A program made the position numbers and the translations under genes. DNA of 64,000 nucleotides, from contig JAGGNK010011225.1 in NCBI GenBank assembly GCA_017590115.1, positions 1,055,387-1,119,386 of the forward strand, read 5' to 3'. The stretch comes from Montifringilla adamsi (taxonomy: Eukaryota; Chordata; Aves; Passeriformes; Passeridae). Below are positions 35,450 to 47,525 of this stretch, piece by piece. How positions within the stretch are numbered: the first letter of the stretch is position 1; each line of letters begins with the position of its first letter. The notes under the pieces were generated by a model, which had not been told where the DNA came from, made no database searches, and saw only the letters and a list, made by a program, of their open reading frames with translations.

Positions 35450-36930
35450 CTTTAAAAATGAGAAAAAAATCCAATTCATGAAATCCTGTTTCTGGCTGGA
35501 ATGCCAGAAATCTCTCAAGAAATTCTGGTTTTTTGTGATTTCTACTGATAAATAGAAAGTTGTAGTGGTACAAAGCTGCAGGTGTTGGGCAGCAGTCATC
35601 TAGCCAGAACCTTGGCTAAATGTCCTGGGGTTGACTCAGCTCCACAGTGTCTGATAGCACTGGCCCAACTCCAGTAAACACTTCACTGCTGCTTTCTCTT
35701 TTTCTTCTTGGACCAGTGACTGATTCTGAGTCTGTGTTTTTACAAGTGTATAGCAGAAAGTAGTCAAGATCTAAACTGATGTCTCAGCTCAACCAGAATT
35801 CAGATAATCACTTAGACATTTAGCTATTGTAAACAGTAACCATAAAGATGTTTTCTGGAGACAATCTATGATTCCTCTTTTGAGTTTCTGACTTGGTCTG
35901 GGATTTTTTTTTGATTTACACTGATATATTCAGACCAGATTCTGGTGCTTTGGACACAGTACTTCTATTTGGCACATTGTGAACATGAAAAACTAAATAG
36001 ACCCAATTAAATTTTATCAAAATCTATGACTTTGGAGATCATAATTTGAAAATCAGTCATCTTTTTACATATAGTTTCTAGTGTAGTAAAGCATGCATAT
36101 AGGCACATCTGCGCAGCAATTCTGTTCTACTGTTCTACAGGAGGATGTATTTTATTTCCACTGGAACTCTTTTCTTTTAGATTTACTTGTAGATTTCATT
36201 CTTTTTTTTTTTTTTTTTTTTTTTTTTAGCCATCAGCATTTTTTGCATTAACTCTGTAACATTTACAGTGTAAAAGGTGCCTAAGGCATTTTGTTATTTT
36301 TGTGAACTGAGATATGTATTTTCACCCAAGGACAACGTTTCTTTTACATGCAGGAAGATAGATTCCTGCTTGGAGACATTTCTCCTGCAGAAAGAGGTCA
36401 GCCCTGTCTGCCTGTTGATAGTCTGGCTGACCACAAAAGAAGAAAATGCTCTGGTCTGTTAAGGCTGGGACCAGCAATGACATATCATAGCTGCATCCCT
36501 GCATTAGGGCCTGGTTTCCTTAATGAAACTCACTTTAATGTCTCACAAACATGGGACAAAGATGGGAAATACAGTGTCCCACAGGAGTATGTCATATGGC
36601 TGGGACCTGGGCCAGTTTTCAGCAAAATTTATGTGTATCCTGAATGAAAGGTAGAATTCAGGATTTGAGTAGCAGTCTTATGCTACAAAATTTGATTCAT
36701 GAAAGACAGGATTTTGGTATTGTTTAAAACACTGGTTTTAGTTGTGTTGATTCATTTGGTTTCATTAAGTTCAGAAATGTAAGAATGCTGAATATTTATT
36801 ATCACTATTATAAACCATGTTTTAGAGCTACAAAACTTCTTTTAGCTCTACATCTTTGGAACTAATTGCTTGCATTAAATTTCTGCCTACACGCCTTAAA
36901 AAGAAGTAACAGTTTAACTTGATCTCTTCT
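35450..36930. other. AT-rich single-copy sequence, no gene recognised
   Basis: I see no coding, RNA or named repeat feature apart from the T26 run at 36202-36227. Open frames (36277-36462 and 36348-36647, plus) overlap each other in different frames and resemble nothing known. Confidence 0.55.
36202..36227. repeat. Poly-T run (T26)
   Basis: This is the longest uninterrupted homopolymer in the window, flanked by CATTC and AGCC. Its length in an assembly is unreliable. Confidence 0.92.
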
Positions 36931-37260
36931 TGTTGTCCCTGATGCCTTAGAGTGGCTAACTAGAACAGAGGCTAGGCAGAGTTAAGAGAACAAAATGGGT
37001 ATTTATTAAAGGCCTCCAAGAGATACACCTTGGGCAGTGTAAAATCCTGGCAGAGGCTACCCCCAAGATGGACCAGTTGCAAGTTTGGTCTATTTGCATA
37101 TCAGGTGTTAATTCTCCAATTACAGCTTCAGGTAATTAAGTGTTGTTCCCCCAGCTCGCTCCCTCCCAACTCACTTTTGTTTATGCTTTTGGGGCATGAG
37201 GCTGTGGCGTGTCCTTGGATCACAGGCCCAGAGGGATTGTTTTGTCGAACCAAAAAGTGA
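36931..37260 (-). mobile_element. Probable solo LTR of a passerine endogenous retrovirus, minus strand
   Basis: Plus-strand wording CCTTAGAGTGGCTAACTAGA, GGCAGAGTTAAGAGAACAAA, GGGTATTTATTAAAGGCC, ACACCTTGGGCAGTG, CCAAGATGGACCAGTTGC, TTTGCATATCAGGTGTTAAT and TTCAGGTAATTAAG follows an LTR I associate with finch-like genomes, here inverted. On the minus strand AATAAA at 37007-37002 sits where an LTR polyadenylation signal is expected, near the 3' end. No coding retroviral sequence is adjacent. The left edge is taken at the TGTTG at 36931. The right edge is uncertain by tens of bases. The family assignment is from memory and should be checked with a repeat library. Confidence 0.62.
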
Positions 37261-38640
37261 AGGCAGTTTCTACACTTAATATGGAGTTTAGAGTTATGTG
37301 CTATTGCAGCATGGGATTTGAAAAATGTAAAAGCTAAAATCTTAAGGTATCATCTCAACAAGCTGGATGTGATACACCTCACATACCAAAATGTTATATC
37401 TCTGACACATCTTATTGTTAGCTAGAGAAGTTGTCCAAATGCAGAATAAGAATAAAAAATGGTCATCACTCTGAGATTGCATTTGTGTGTAAGGTACAAC
37501 AGATGGGAAATGCAAGTGACCGTGTTAGTTAAGGCGATAGTCAGGACCCTCAGCACAGCAGAAGTATGGTGACTGTCGTGTTATACAGGTCTTGGGATAG
37601 GCAGTGCTCTAAGGAGATTTGGAAAACAGCAATAAAACAAGTTGCAGATGTTTCTGAGATGCTAGAAAGGGGAATGCTATGGAGCACAAAGGTGCTTGTT
37701 TTAAAATTGAAAGAGAGTTCAATGGGGACTGGCAGAAGTTCAGAGCTGCCCAGCCATCCTATTCATTTTTGATGATGCAGAGTGGGAGAAACTTGTTATC
37801 CAAAGGACCCAGTTGCTATGCTCTCTCCTTCTGCAGCCTTCAGATGCTGTCTAAATTGTGTCACTTTATAAAAAACATCTGTAGGGCGTATAGAATACCT
37901 TTTACCCAGAGGAGAAGTAGAAGTGTAGGAAAAAAAGTCAGCAAAAGCAAATTAGCCAGAGAAACACACTGTATCATCCTCACAATTTTGGAGGGGACAG
38001 AGATGGAGAAGGTAGAGATGAAGGAGCAGAAATTCAAAGGAAAGTTGTTGTTACACACCTATGTTGTATCTGGTTATGTAAGCTTAATTCACACAATTTT
38101 TTCCTGCCTTCCCAAGGCTCCCTTGACTGTGTTTTATCAAAAATAGCTGTTTTGCAGCAGCACAGCATCTTATACGTCATTCCAGTGCTGTCCTTTCTGA
38201 TACAAAAATTTAGCTGTGGCTCAGTTTGCTATTTTCTTTGCTCTTTTTGCTGTTAATCAAAATTAAAAGTAATTTGCTGTGAAAGGATAAGCTTATTCCT
38301 GCAAGTGGAAAAACAATATTATAGCTTTGCTTAAGCACCTGTACACACAAGGCTCATCTGGCAGTGGTACCTTATTCAGCATATCCCAGAAATGGGCAGT
38401 TATCTCTAGATGACAACATGCTGTGCTCCTATGATGAACAGTATTTTGTCATGGAAGCTTTGGAAGGCAAATTTAGCAGTAATCTAAAACTAAATCTTCA
38501 TTTGCAGATGAATAAGAAATATTTGTTTTAAAACAAACAGAAAAACCCATACAACACCTTTCCTCCTTGGTTCCACACCTACTCATGCTACACACTGTAT
38601 TGCCTGCTAGCTGGCTACCTGCATTACCAGATATTTGTTG

Positions 38641-38664
38641 GTTTGTTTGTTTGTTTGTTTGTTT
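38641..38664. repeat. (TTTG)n simple repeat
   Basis: Six TTTG units in a row. An A-rich stretch (about 38696-38745) follows within 40 bp. The two are of opposite base bias, but I see no element between them that would explain both as ends of one insertion. Confidence 0.9.
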
Positions 38665-41600
38665 TAACTATAAAAGGCAAGTAGGCGCAGTTACCTTAAA
38701 AAAACCTCCCAAAAACAAAAATCAAAAAAACCCCAAAACAACCGGGCCTTTTCATACTAATTTAGCCTCACCAGCATTATATGTGTCCCTGCAGTTGCTG
38801 TTTGGGTTGCAGCCACTTTTAATTCCTATTTCCCAGGTGCCACACGGTGGTGCTCCTGACTCCGCATTGCTCAGAGGGAGCCCTGAGCTGGCTGAGAGCA
38901 GTTCCAGATGCTGTGTGCCTACCAAAGCTGATCTGGGAGGGAGGGCTGCACACAGCTCTGCAATGAGGCGTACCATGCCATGGCATGGGGGATGTGCTTT
39001 TCTCCCAGGATTCACCTACCAAATTAAATACAGGAAGAAAGAGCTGAATAGTGTCAGCTGACAAAATTCTTCAGTATTGTGCGTGTATACACATATAAAC
39101 ATATCCTTAACCTCTTTTACACTTGATTACTGTGTGAATTTTGCATACTGGCTTTGCTTTGGTAGGCCTTCCCATTTCCCATTTGCTCAAGAGAAGGCTC
39201 CTGCAGGTTCACAGCTCAGTATCCTCCTGGCAGCAAGGGCGACATCTTTTTCTCCAGATCTATGATAAAAATGCAGAGAGTATGGCAGAAAGAGGGGAGA
39301 TGTGCCTCCTTCTCCATCTAAGGAGGGATCAGTACAGAATCAGGAGATGCCTCTGTGGCCCCAGGCAGGATCCCCAAACTGGAAGGCCAGCAGTGGTGCT
39401 GGCCTTGAGTCAATTGAAAGGTCTCTTTTTCTTTTAAAAAAATCTCTATATCCAAGGTGATATCTTCATCTGTATCAGGCCTACAGATCAGTAAAATTGA
39501 CAGGAATTATTTCACTGACTTGTAGATACTCTGAATCTGGTTCTGCAGTGTAGTGATCTGTCAGCTGAAGTTTATCTCTGTGCATTGAGAAGTTAACCTC
39601 CCTCTGAGAGTTTTAGATATCTTTACTAAAACTTGGATCAGGCACTTAGATATTCATGTGAATCTAACTTTTAAATTGTGTGATGTCATCTTTTTTATTC
39701 TTATAAAAACAATTGAATGGGTGACTTACAGGGATAATTACTTGTGTTCACTTTTGATTAATTTGTAAAAGTTTCATCAGATTTGTATACTGTACTGCAC
39801 TAGTAGGTGATCTAAAAGAGGAACTCTAATAATGTGTATGTACATTGGACAGTATGAACTTTGGGACTGGCAGTCATGTCATCTATAGAAACACTATGTT
39901 CTGCAGTTATTATTAGCATGCATTTTAAAAAGTTTATCTTTTTTGTCTTTGCATGTCTTAGTATTACATATATATGTATATATTCCGTAAAGCCAAAACC
40001 CAGCTATTGAAAAAGTACCTTAGGTTAGTCTTCAGTTTATGGGCAAATTCCATAGCTTTATGTATAGGATACGGGATCCCCTGAGTTTGAGGAAGCATGA
40101 TTGTGTGTGGTCTCTATAAAGAGTTAATGCTAAGTAAAATTCTTTACTCTTATTAAATATAATTGTAAACCGTTCTCCAAACTGAGTAAGTGAAGGTTGC
40201 AGCTGGTAGCTGGCCTTTGCTAAGAACTGAGACATGACTAGACATGCCCAGGAGGCACCTCTGTGCATTACATAAATGGACACAGAGACCATGGCAGGCA
40301 GCATTAACCCTGTCCATGTCAACCAGTGACAATTATGTACTTCTAGTGCAGCCTTACATATCAAAGACAAACACTGAAATAATTAAATGCCATTAATATG
40401 GAAAGTACAATTTGATATTTTGAGTCAGTTTACTACAAGAAGGAAAAAATAACCAGGGTTGCATTTGCAATGAATGGTGTCTCTGATGGGTGGTGGGTAT
40501 AAACAAGAGAAAAGCTTAAACTGAAGCAAGCTGGAAGTGCAAGCTGATGTGTCAGAGCTAGCTGCTTGCATCCTCACAGGCTGATAATCTGCTATCGATG
40601 GTATTTTGTGAAATGTTGAATTGAATTTGTTCTCACTGGCAAGAAATCCTGAGTGAAATTTTCTCCTTGGGATGACATGAAATGGAACCACCCAGACCAA
40701 TCCAGAGACCTCTTTGCTGTCTTTATTCAATAATTACATAAATGTAACTACAAAGTCATATCCTCATGAATACATTAAAACATAAAAGCTTGGTGCCAAG
40801 GAAAGATGTAAAATGTACATAAGTTTCTATATGTGTAGACTTGTAGAGACTTGGAGGATACATTTCCCTTGTTTCTCTCCTCAGAATGGATTAAAAGATC
40901 ACAATTTTACTGGCCCTATATCAGAAAATACTGTTGAGGATAAACTGCAAATATTGAACTAGTCCCCAAAGGATGAATTCTAGAAGTCATTAAGAATGCA
41001 TATCCACGTAAATCCAGTGTAAGTTTCTGAAAAAGCCTAAATCCACTCCTGCCAACGTGTCCTGATACAATCAGTATTGTTTTCTGCACTGGCTCACAGC
41101 TGACTTTCAGTGCCATTTTAAGAGCTTCATGCAAATTCTAACCCAGACCTTTGGTGTTTTCCCCTTTTAGGCAAGAACTCATGTTCATGCATGCCTGAGC
41201 ACTCTCCTAGGTAGAACAAGGACCAACACTTCCCTCTTAGAGCCTAGCAGGATGTACCCTTACCTCATCCTGGAGCACAGCTCAGTCTCTTTGCCCATAG
41301 CACTTTGTGCTCAGCCCCTGCTGCCAAGAGGACAGCACATCCAAAAGTCTGCTGATTTCAACACATCTGCTGGCAAGAGACAGTTTGAACAATAAAACAT
41401 ACAGATTTTTTTTGCTTGCATGAAGATAAAGGGTTTAAAACAAAAGGTTACAAATAAAACAATTTTAGTAGGGTTTTTTTCCACTATGCCTTTTCAGCTG
41501 CTGTGACATATTTCACTGGGATTGCAGTTCCTGGGGTGAGCAGTTGGAGGTCTGACCACCCAGGTCTCTTGCATATATTCTGTTCTCTGAGTACTGAATA

Positions 41601-44046
41601 ATTTTCTCACTTTTCCTTCGAGGTGTACTACACTCAGCTTCTCCTTGATCCCTGCAAATGGAGTATTGAAGGCTGGGAAAGAGAGGAAGGAAAAAGGCTA
41701 ATGGTAAGAAGGAGATACATTCTGGCTGTTTTTACTCTGCTCTCTTGATACATCTGCCTAGCTGGATGTCTTTGTGCTTTAACTTAAAATTACTTTTTCA
41801 TATCTAGATGTTCTTGTTTGCTTTCTTTCACTATACTCTTTTCCTTTATTTTATTTCTTAATTTGACAGTATTAAAATACTACACATGGAAAACATCTAT
41901 TCTCCGTAACATCTGTCAAGTTGATGGTGTCCCATTCCATTTTCTAAAGAGCTCATGCAAAGGTGGTTTAATGAACCTATTTTGAACACACTGAGGGCAA
42001 TGAATTAATTTGTTAGTAAAAGCCACGTGTCTTTGTACTTGGGATTTGTTGCCTAAATCAGTATTCTTTCCTTGGGTCCCTTGTTTTTATTTTACATACA
42101 GGAAGTATTACACTAGATTAGATGATGTTTGTGAAAAATGAAGAGTTTGCGTGTTTATGTGTGTGATAATGGCTTTAAAAATGGGACAATATGAGAAGGA
42201 ATAGAATTCCTTCTGCATGGGATGAAGTCTTGTCACATAGACGACAGATAACATTTTATTATCACAAAGGTAAACTTTGCTTCCTGTCTCCTTGCATTTC
42301 TGAGAAAATATTATATAATTCATATAATGTACTTAAAACAGAAGCATGCAAAAATATAACTGTAAATTTTCTGGTCAGTTTGAGCATCCAGAAATTTTGT
42401 GTGTTCTGTTGTCCAGATGTTTTCTGGATTCTGTATATGGCTCCCAGGATCATATACAGGCAGCAGGCAGGAAACTTCAATTGAACCATGGATGCCAACT
42501 TAGAAGGTGATTCACTTCAGTGGCAACAAAATTGCAGATGAGAAGAGCTGAGAGTCCCGTGGGTAGAGGTTCCTACCTTAGAGGCACTTGTGTGGGCAGA
42601 GAAGTCACCATGAGATGAACCATTAATCATGGGACATACACTGTGAGATGCTTGTTTTAAGATCTAGAAAGTATGAATTACTCCTTTTATTGTAGCAGTA
42701 GTAGCACTAACAACTAAGGAAGTCTTCTTTTTTTTCCACAAAAATAAGGTTTGAAAGGAAGCTAACCATGCACACCTAACCTCTGGGAAAACTGTGGAAA
42801 CTGAATGACTAAACCAGGGCTTTGAAGGCACACAAATGTACTTAGCTATCTCATTTGGGATCTCCAGGATTTTAATGTTTAGCCTATGTGGTTTCTGTAT
42901 GAGCCAGATAAGTGCAGCATCAAGGGAAGTAAATAATGCAGTCTGTCCCCAAACCACAATACTAAGCAATTTTTAGCTACAAGAACACATTTATTGTTTT
43001 CAGTGGTGGGATTAGCATATGTGCTCCTTGCAAAGCAGTTATGTATTGACAAACACTTTAAAATCTGATGATTCTGTAGCAAGCTGAATACATTTTTAAA
43101 TGTTTCATCCTCGCACATGAACATGCATATATGCATTATAGATATGTTTTTATGAAAAATTGGGAAAAATCTTGACGTGCGTGTTTTTCTATATGTAACT
43201 ATATATGCAGATGCACAGATCCATGCAAAGGGACTTTTAAATATTTTGGTAATGAAATGCATTTTTCAGTTCCTCTTGATGACTGTTATTCTTGGTGCTA
43301 ATAGTAATGTCTTAGGTTCGAAGTGCCTTAAATGTATTCTTTTCAGATGGAGGAGTTTACAAGAAGGTTGTGTGTCTTGCTCTCAAATATCTGATAGCTC
43401 CAAATTGTGAGGGAATGTCATTCACAGTCATATTGTCTTTTCTGGTATGAAGTTCAGCATTACTGTTTGCTCATGTGTAAACAAAACTTCATGTTTTGTC
43501 TTCCATTAATGAAGCTGAAATGAGTTAATATAAAGCAGAATGAGGAAGCCAGAAGCTGCCAACATTCTTTTTTTTTTATTGCTGTTGTAGAAGAAAATAA
43601 TGAAAATATCCATTATCATCAATTTGTTTTGATTTCCTTACTTCTCCCTGGAATGGTTACTTTTTAAACCAATAGTTTGTTTAACATTGAAAATGTCTAT
43701 AATTAGTACAAAAATACATGAAGACAGGTCAGCTTTAGGAGACTGTAAGCATAATGTTATTTTGTTTCCAAAGAAAATGCAAAGTCATTTACTAGGTCAA
43801 AAAGACTACATTAGTATGATGGTGGTTAACATTCCTGAGTTTGAAGCAAATACTAGTTTCTGCAGGTTCAATGGTAAATGTTCATTGCCATTTAATATTT
43901 GTGGCAGTTTATAAGAATGCTCAAAATAAATTGAGCCCATGAATGATGGGACATAAGTCAGTCTTGTTTCTGGTGTGAGGATTTTGCTAAAAAGATTATT
44001 CTATGTTCTTTATTTATCTCAGTATCAACCTTAAGTGATGCACAGC

Positions 44047-44146
44047 TCATTTTTCCTCTGCAAGTTCAACAACGGCCTCAAGTACCCCCTTGAGAGCATC
44101 CTTCACTAGCTCATTGTGACAGGCTGGTCTGTCCAAAACACCCGGC
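44047..44146 (-). other. Candidate terminal coding exon with nearby AATAAA (speculative)
   Basis: Read on the minus strand, TTCCTCCCACAG forms an acceptor ending at 44147. One base and then 32 open codons follow to a TGA at 44049-44047. The end of the peptide, ELVKDALKGVLEAVVELAEE followed by K, has hydrophobic residues spaced as in an amphipathic helix or short coiled coil. AATAAA lies at 44014-44009, 33 nt after the stop. The same frame also stays open for 24 codons upstream of the acceptor. I do not recognise the family. It could be the last exon of a minus-strand gene, a decayed gene, or chance. CpG content just upstream is higher than in the surroundings, which may point to constraint. 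Confidence 0.3.
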
Positions 44147-44368
44147 CTGTGGGAGGAATTCAAGTGGTGTTGTGCTGCTGCTTTTGCAAAATGCCTGCAG
44201 TGTAGTGTCCCTCTCCTTCAGCAAAGGGACTCCTCTTCCGTCACACACAGGCTTAATTAACGTCCGGTGTAAAGGCTCATTGCAACCCAGATATTGGCAA
44301 ATAACAGAGCTGTGAAAGTTTTTCACTCCGTCCATTTTAAGTGAAGTGGAACTGCTGTAATTCGCCAT
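44111..44368 (-). other. 85-codon ATG open frame overlapping the candidate exon (uncertain)
   Basis: From ATG at 44368-44366 (context CCTATGG) to TGA at 44113-44111, the frame encodes 85 residues beginning MANYSSSTSLKMDGVKNF. The frame is also open for 15 codons upstream of this ATG. The composition is not skewed to low complexity, and the DNA holds several CpG sites in a CpG-poor window. No domain, signal peptide or known family is seen. It overlaps the candidate exon at 44146-44047 in a different frame, so at most one of the two is likely to be coding, unless this is a frameshifted pseudogene. Confidence 0.2.
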
Positions 44369-45656
44369 AGGAGGCTGGGTTTGGACTTTGTAAAGCCTTA
44401 CCAGTTCAGGCAAGGTTTTGCAAAAATAAAATGAGAGATGGATAGGACTTTGTGTTCATTTCTATTCAAGCACAGAGGTTCAGAGAGGAGTAAGAGAAGG
44501 AAGAACAATTAGATAAAGGTGTTCATCTTTTGACTTAGTCTGAGTTATAGCTTTTATAAAATGCAATTTTAATAATTTTCTATGGCAAGATGAAAAAGAA
44601 TGTTATTCTGTGAGAATTTTAGAGTAAATACATATTTTATAAAAGCTGTTTTAATCTCTTTGCATCTTTCCCTTCTTCATAATACCATAACCTTTTATCC
44701 TTTTCACTTGCATCTATACCTTACAAATAAATTTCAAGCTCATTCTTGTTCTTATGGTGGTCAGCTCAGAGTCAGTCTTTGAAGAGCACAGCATGAATAC
44801 TGACCAGGTTCCTACCTGTCTTCTAAATTCTGCCGTTTCTGGATCACAGGGACATAATTTTATTTTTTTTAAATTCAATAAAATATTATTTCATGCTGCA
44901 CACCTTTGATGCAAATTGTGAAACCTTGCTAAAAAACTGTGAAGTGAGTGGAGAATTCCAAAATATTTGAGGTGAATGTCTCTGAAATTAATGCCTTGCC
45001 TTGTGGGAGAATGACACATATGGGATGGAGTAGCTAGTTTTATATGGATGCAGTAGAATAAATGATCTGCTTATACTAGTGGTATCTTTCTGGCAGGAAC
45101 ATATGTCATACCTAGTTTATAGAAATAAACCTCCAACGTGTTTCACTCAAGACTTGTTTGTGTTAGATTGCGGTAGACAGAAAGCCAGGCTTTGGTGGAG
45201 TATGTGAAGAGCTGCCTGTGAGGCTGAGACTTTTTAGAGGTATGAAAGATGACAGATATGGCACAAACACATGCAATTGAAAGTAAACCAGTTATGTCTC
45301 AAATGCAGACCCAAGCAGTGCAAATTCTCGGTATCTCTGCTACATCGTATTTTTGTGAATAACTGTGGAGACAGAGGATGTTTTAATGCCTGAAATGTTG
45401 TCTGCTTGTTGCATGATGAGAAGCACCTCCAGTAACCTCCAGGTGAAGGAAGTGGAGACACTGCACCTTTGAGAGTTACAGACGTGCACAGTCAATTGAG
45501 GTGAAAGTCTGTGAAATGGATGGTTTAGAAACCTTTGTTCATTTTTGCTGTCTGCTATGCAAGATTTCTTTTCCTGAGACCCTTCGGTGTGGGTATTGGT
45601 GGAGCAGACTTAGGGGGGCTTCAAAGTCAGAGTCTCAGGTTGGGAGACAAGAGCAA

Positions 45657-45717
45657 GAAAATAACAACAGCAATAATAATAATGACAACAACCCCAAACA
45701 AAAAACCAAACCACCAA
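45657..45717. repeat. AAC/AAT-rich simple repeat
   Basis: Degenerate AAC and AAT triplets, including AATAATAATAATGAC, pass into AACCCCAAAC-type units. Frames through it read as N-rich peptide and should not be taken for protein. Confidence 0.85.
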
Positions 45718-46633
45718 GAAATGAGTGAAATTCTTGAGATTACGTCCTTCTCTGGAAGGAAAAAACATTATGAAATATTCCAATTTAGAGGCAGTATTTT
45801 AAAAGTTATCAATAAAGAAATAAACAGGCTTTGGAATAAAGAATAACCTGCCAATTGTCACCTGTCACATAGAGAAATCGCTGTGGTTCTTTCAGTATAT
45901 GCACACAAATGCAAGATGACTTCTGCATAAAAGTGACAGCCTTAGATACAGGTTTTTTTAGGAGGTTTTTATGTGTACTTGAGTTATAGGAGTATTTGAA
46001 AAATTAATTTACAATAATGTTTTCCTTTTTATTTGGTGACAAATAAAGAATGAACCATGCAGTAAGGTAAGCTGTTTTCTTGTTTGCATCAGGTTTTGGG
46101 GTTCTTTGTTTGTGCTAATAACACAAAACTATTCCATTTGGCTTCCAAAATTAAGACAGTTAAAAACCCCCAAAATGAGATCTCTTAGATAGCTGATCAA
46201 GCCTGGGATATACTAAATAAAATTTCACAAATGGCTCTAGAGAGAACTTTCTTAATAGAATATATTAATACAGATTTTATCATTAGTTATATGTTTCTTA
46301 AAAAATATGAGAGAAAGAACATAAAACTTACCTACTGCAAAGCATGAATAAATAAATTGCATAAGATTGGAATTTAAGGAGAATCTTGTTGGAATACACA
46401 TTGGTGTAAATCAAACCTACTTCTTTATCAGGGATAGGATTTCTCTAGATCTGGATATGGAGTAGATTTTGACTGAGAATCTCAAAGGTCCTGCAAATTT
46501 TGTTTTCATAGCCTAGAGAAGGATTATGAACAAGGTGGTTTTTTCTTTGTGTCTCTCCCACATATATGCAATCTCCCACAAAGTGGAATGTGAGAAAATC
46601 ATCAGATTCTGAAGGAAAAAAAACCTAAAAAAA

Positions 46634-46646
46634 NNNNNNNNNNNNN
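46634..46646. other. Assembly gap (13 N)
   Basis: Thirteen N bases sit between an A-rich run and CAAGAAATTG. The A-run at the edge suggests that homopolymer length could not be resolved. The true gap length is unknown. Confidence 1.
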
Positions 46647-47106
46647 CAAGAAATTGTGGTGATTATAACCAAAACAAAATGGAAAAAATTAATATTTTAA
46701 CCCAAACTGCTCTGTTTTCCATCGCTATTTAGTGTATTTGAAGTTCTATTGCTTATGATATTTTGGACTAGATAATACGCTGACATAAATTACTACCAAA
46801 TATTTGCAACAGCTACAGATCTACACTGTCACTCTGCGAAAGAATTTGTTAAAAGTTACTGGGAAAGTGAATCAAGAAAGGGGGAAGTGAAGAGGAAAAT
46901 GATAGACCTACAGGACACTAAATTATATCCTCCCCGGTGCAAATGATCTGAAACCAAAATGAAAATGAAAATTGACCTTGTCTCAGATCTATACCTGTGT
47001 CTATACATCACATGTAGAGATTCACCTAAGCTTTACAGCAGTTCTTTGCATTTCAGCTACATTCCAGAGATGCTGACATTCCTTCCCCCTCCATTCACAA
47101 AGATTG

Positions 47107-47124
47107 TAGATAGATGATAGATAG
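47107..47124. repeat. Short GATA microsatellite-like tract
   Basis: TAGATAGATGATAGATAG contains four AGAT/GATA units with one slip. It is too short to be variable with certainty. Confidence 0.7.
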
Positions 47125-47511
47125 CTCTTGGCCTGCTGATATTGTAAAAAAGCTTAGAAGTTTTCTTAATAGAATTCATAATTCTTATACAATTCAAAAG
47201 AAAAGAATTACAAAGACAGACAAGCACAAAAAGTAAGTTTCTATTAAATAACATAGATGGAGAGAGTAAAATATTGGGAAAAATTGGTGCATTCTCAACT
47301 AGAAATAGCCATTCCACTGACAAAACTCCATAACTCATCTATGGTTGAAGTGATAACTGTATCAACACCACAGCATAAACTCTGAATTTCAAGTCAAATT
47401 TTTCAGCTATAGTCTGTGTACTCCATTAAATAAGGAGAGATTTGGGATAGCTGTATGATTTCAGTGTGATAGAGGATGTGATTTATGACTAAATTTTCAT
47501 AGTTTCAGCAT

Positions 47512-47525
47512 TAAAAAAAAAAAAA
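47512..47525. repeat. Poly-A run
   Basis: A run of about 13-14 A residues after CATT. It is a homopolymer with no recognisable element upstream. Confidence 0.85.

Larger units (their letters stand above)
37261..46633. other. Mostly AT-rich single-copy sequence, one protein-like spot
   Basis: No gene is recognised with confidence. The best candidate is the minus-strand stretch at 44047-44420, described separately. GC-richer patches at about 38760-39020 and 41160-41350 hold no splice-bounded frame. Frames such as 37679-38146 (155 codons, plus) and 40032-40370 (112 codons, minus) show no domain or motif. Simple repeats lie at 38641-38664 and 45657-45717. Confidence 0.5.

Noticed and set aside
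37679..38146. 155-codon open frame, plus strand
   Set aside because: No recognised family, no splice-bounded edges. Composition is like the flanking noncoding DNA.
38830..38860. CTCF-like wording GCCACACGGTGGTGCTCC
   Set aside because: The core differs from the CTCF consensus at key positions (C in place of A before GG, T in place of C after GGTGG), so a site call is not supported.
46321..46345. Minus-strand GCAGTAG|GTAAGTTTT donor-like sequence
   Set aside because: The donor is good, but an acceptor-like CTTTGCAG lies only three bases upstream, leaving no exon.
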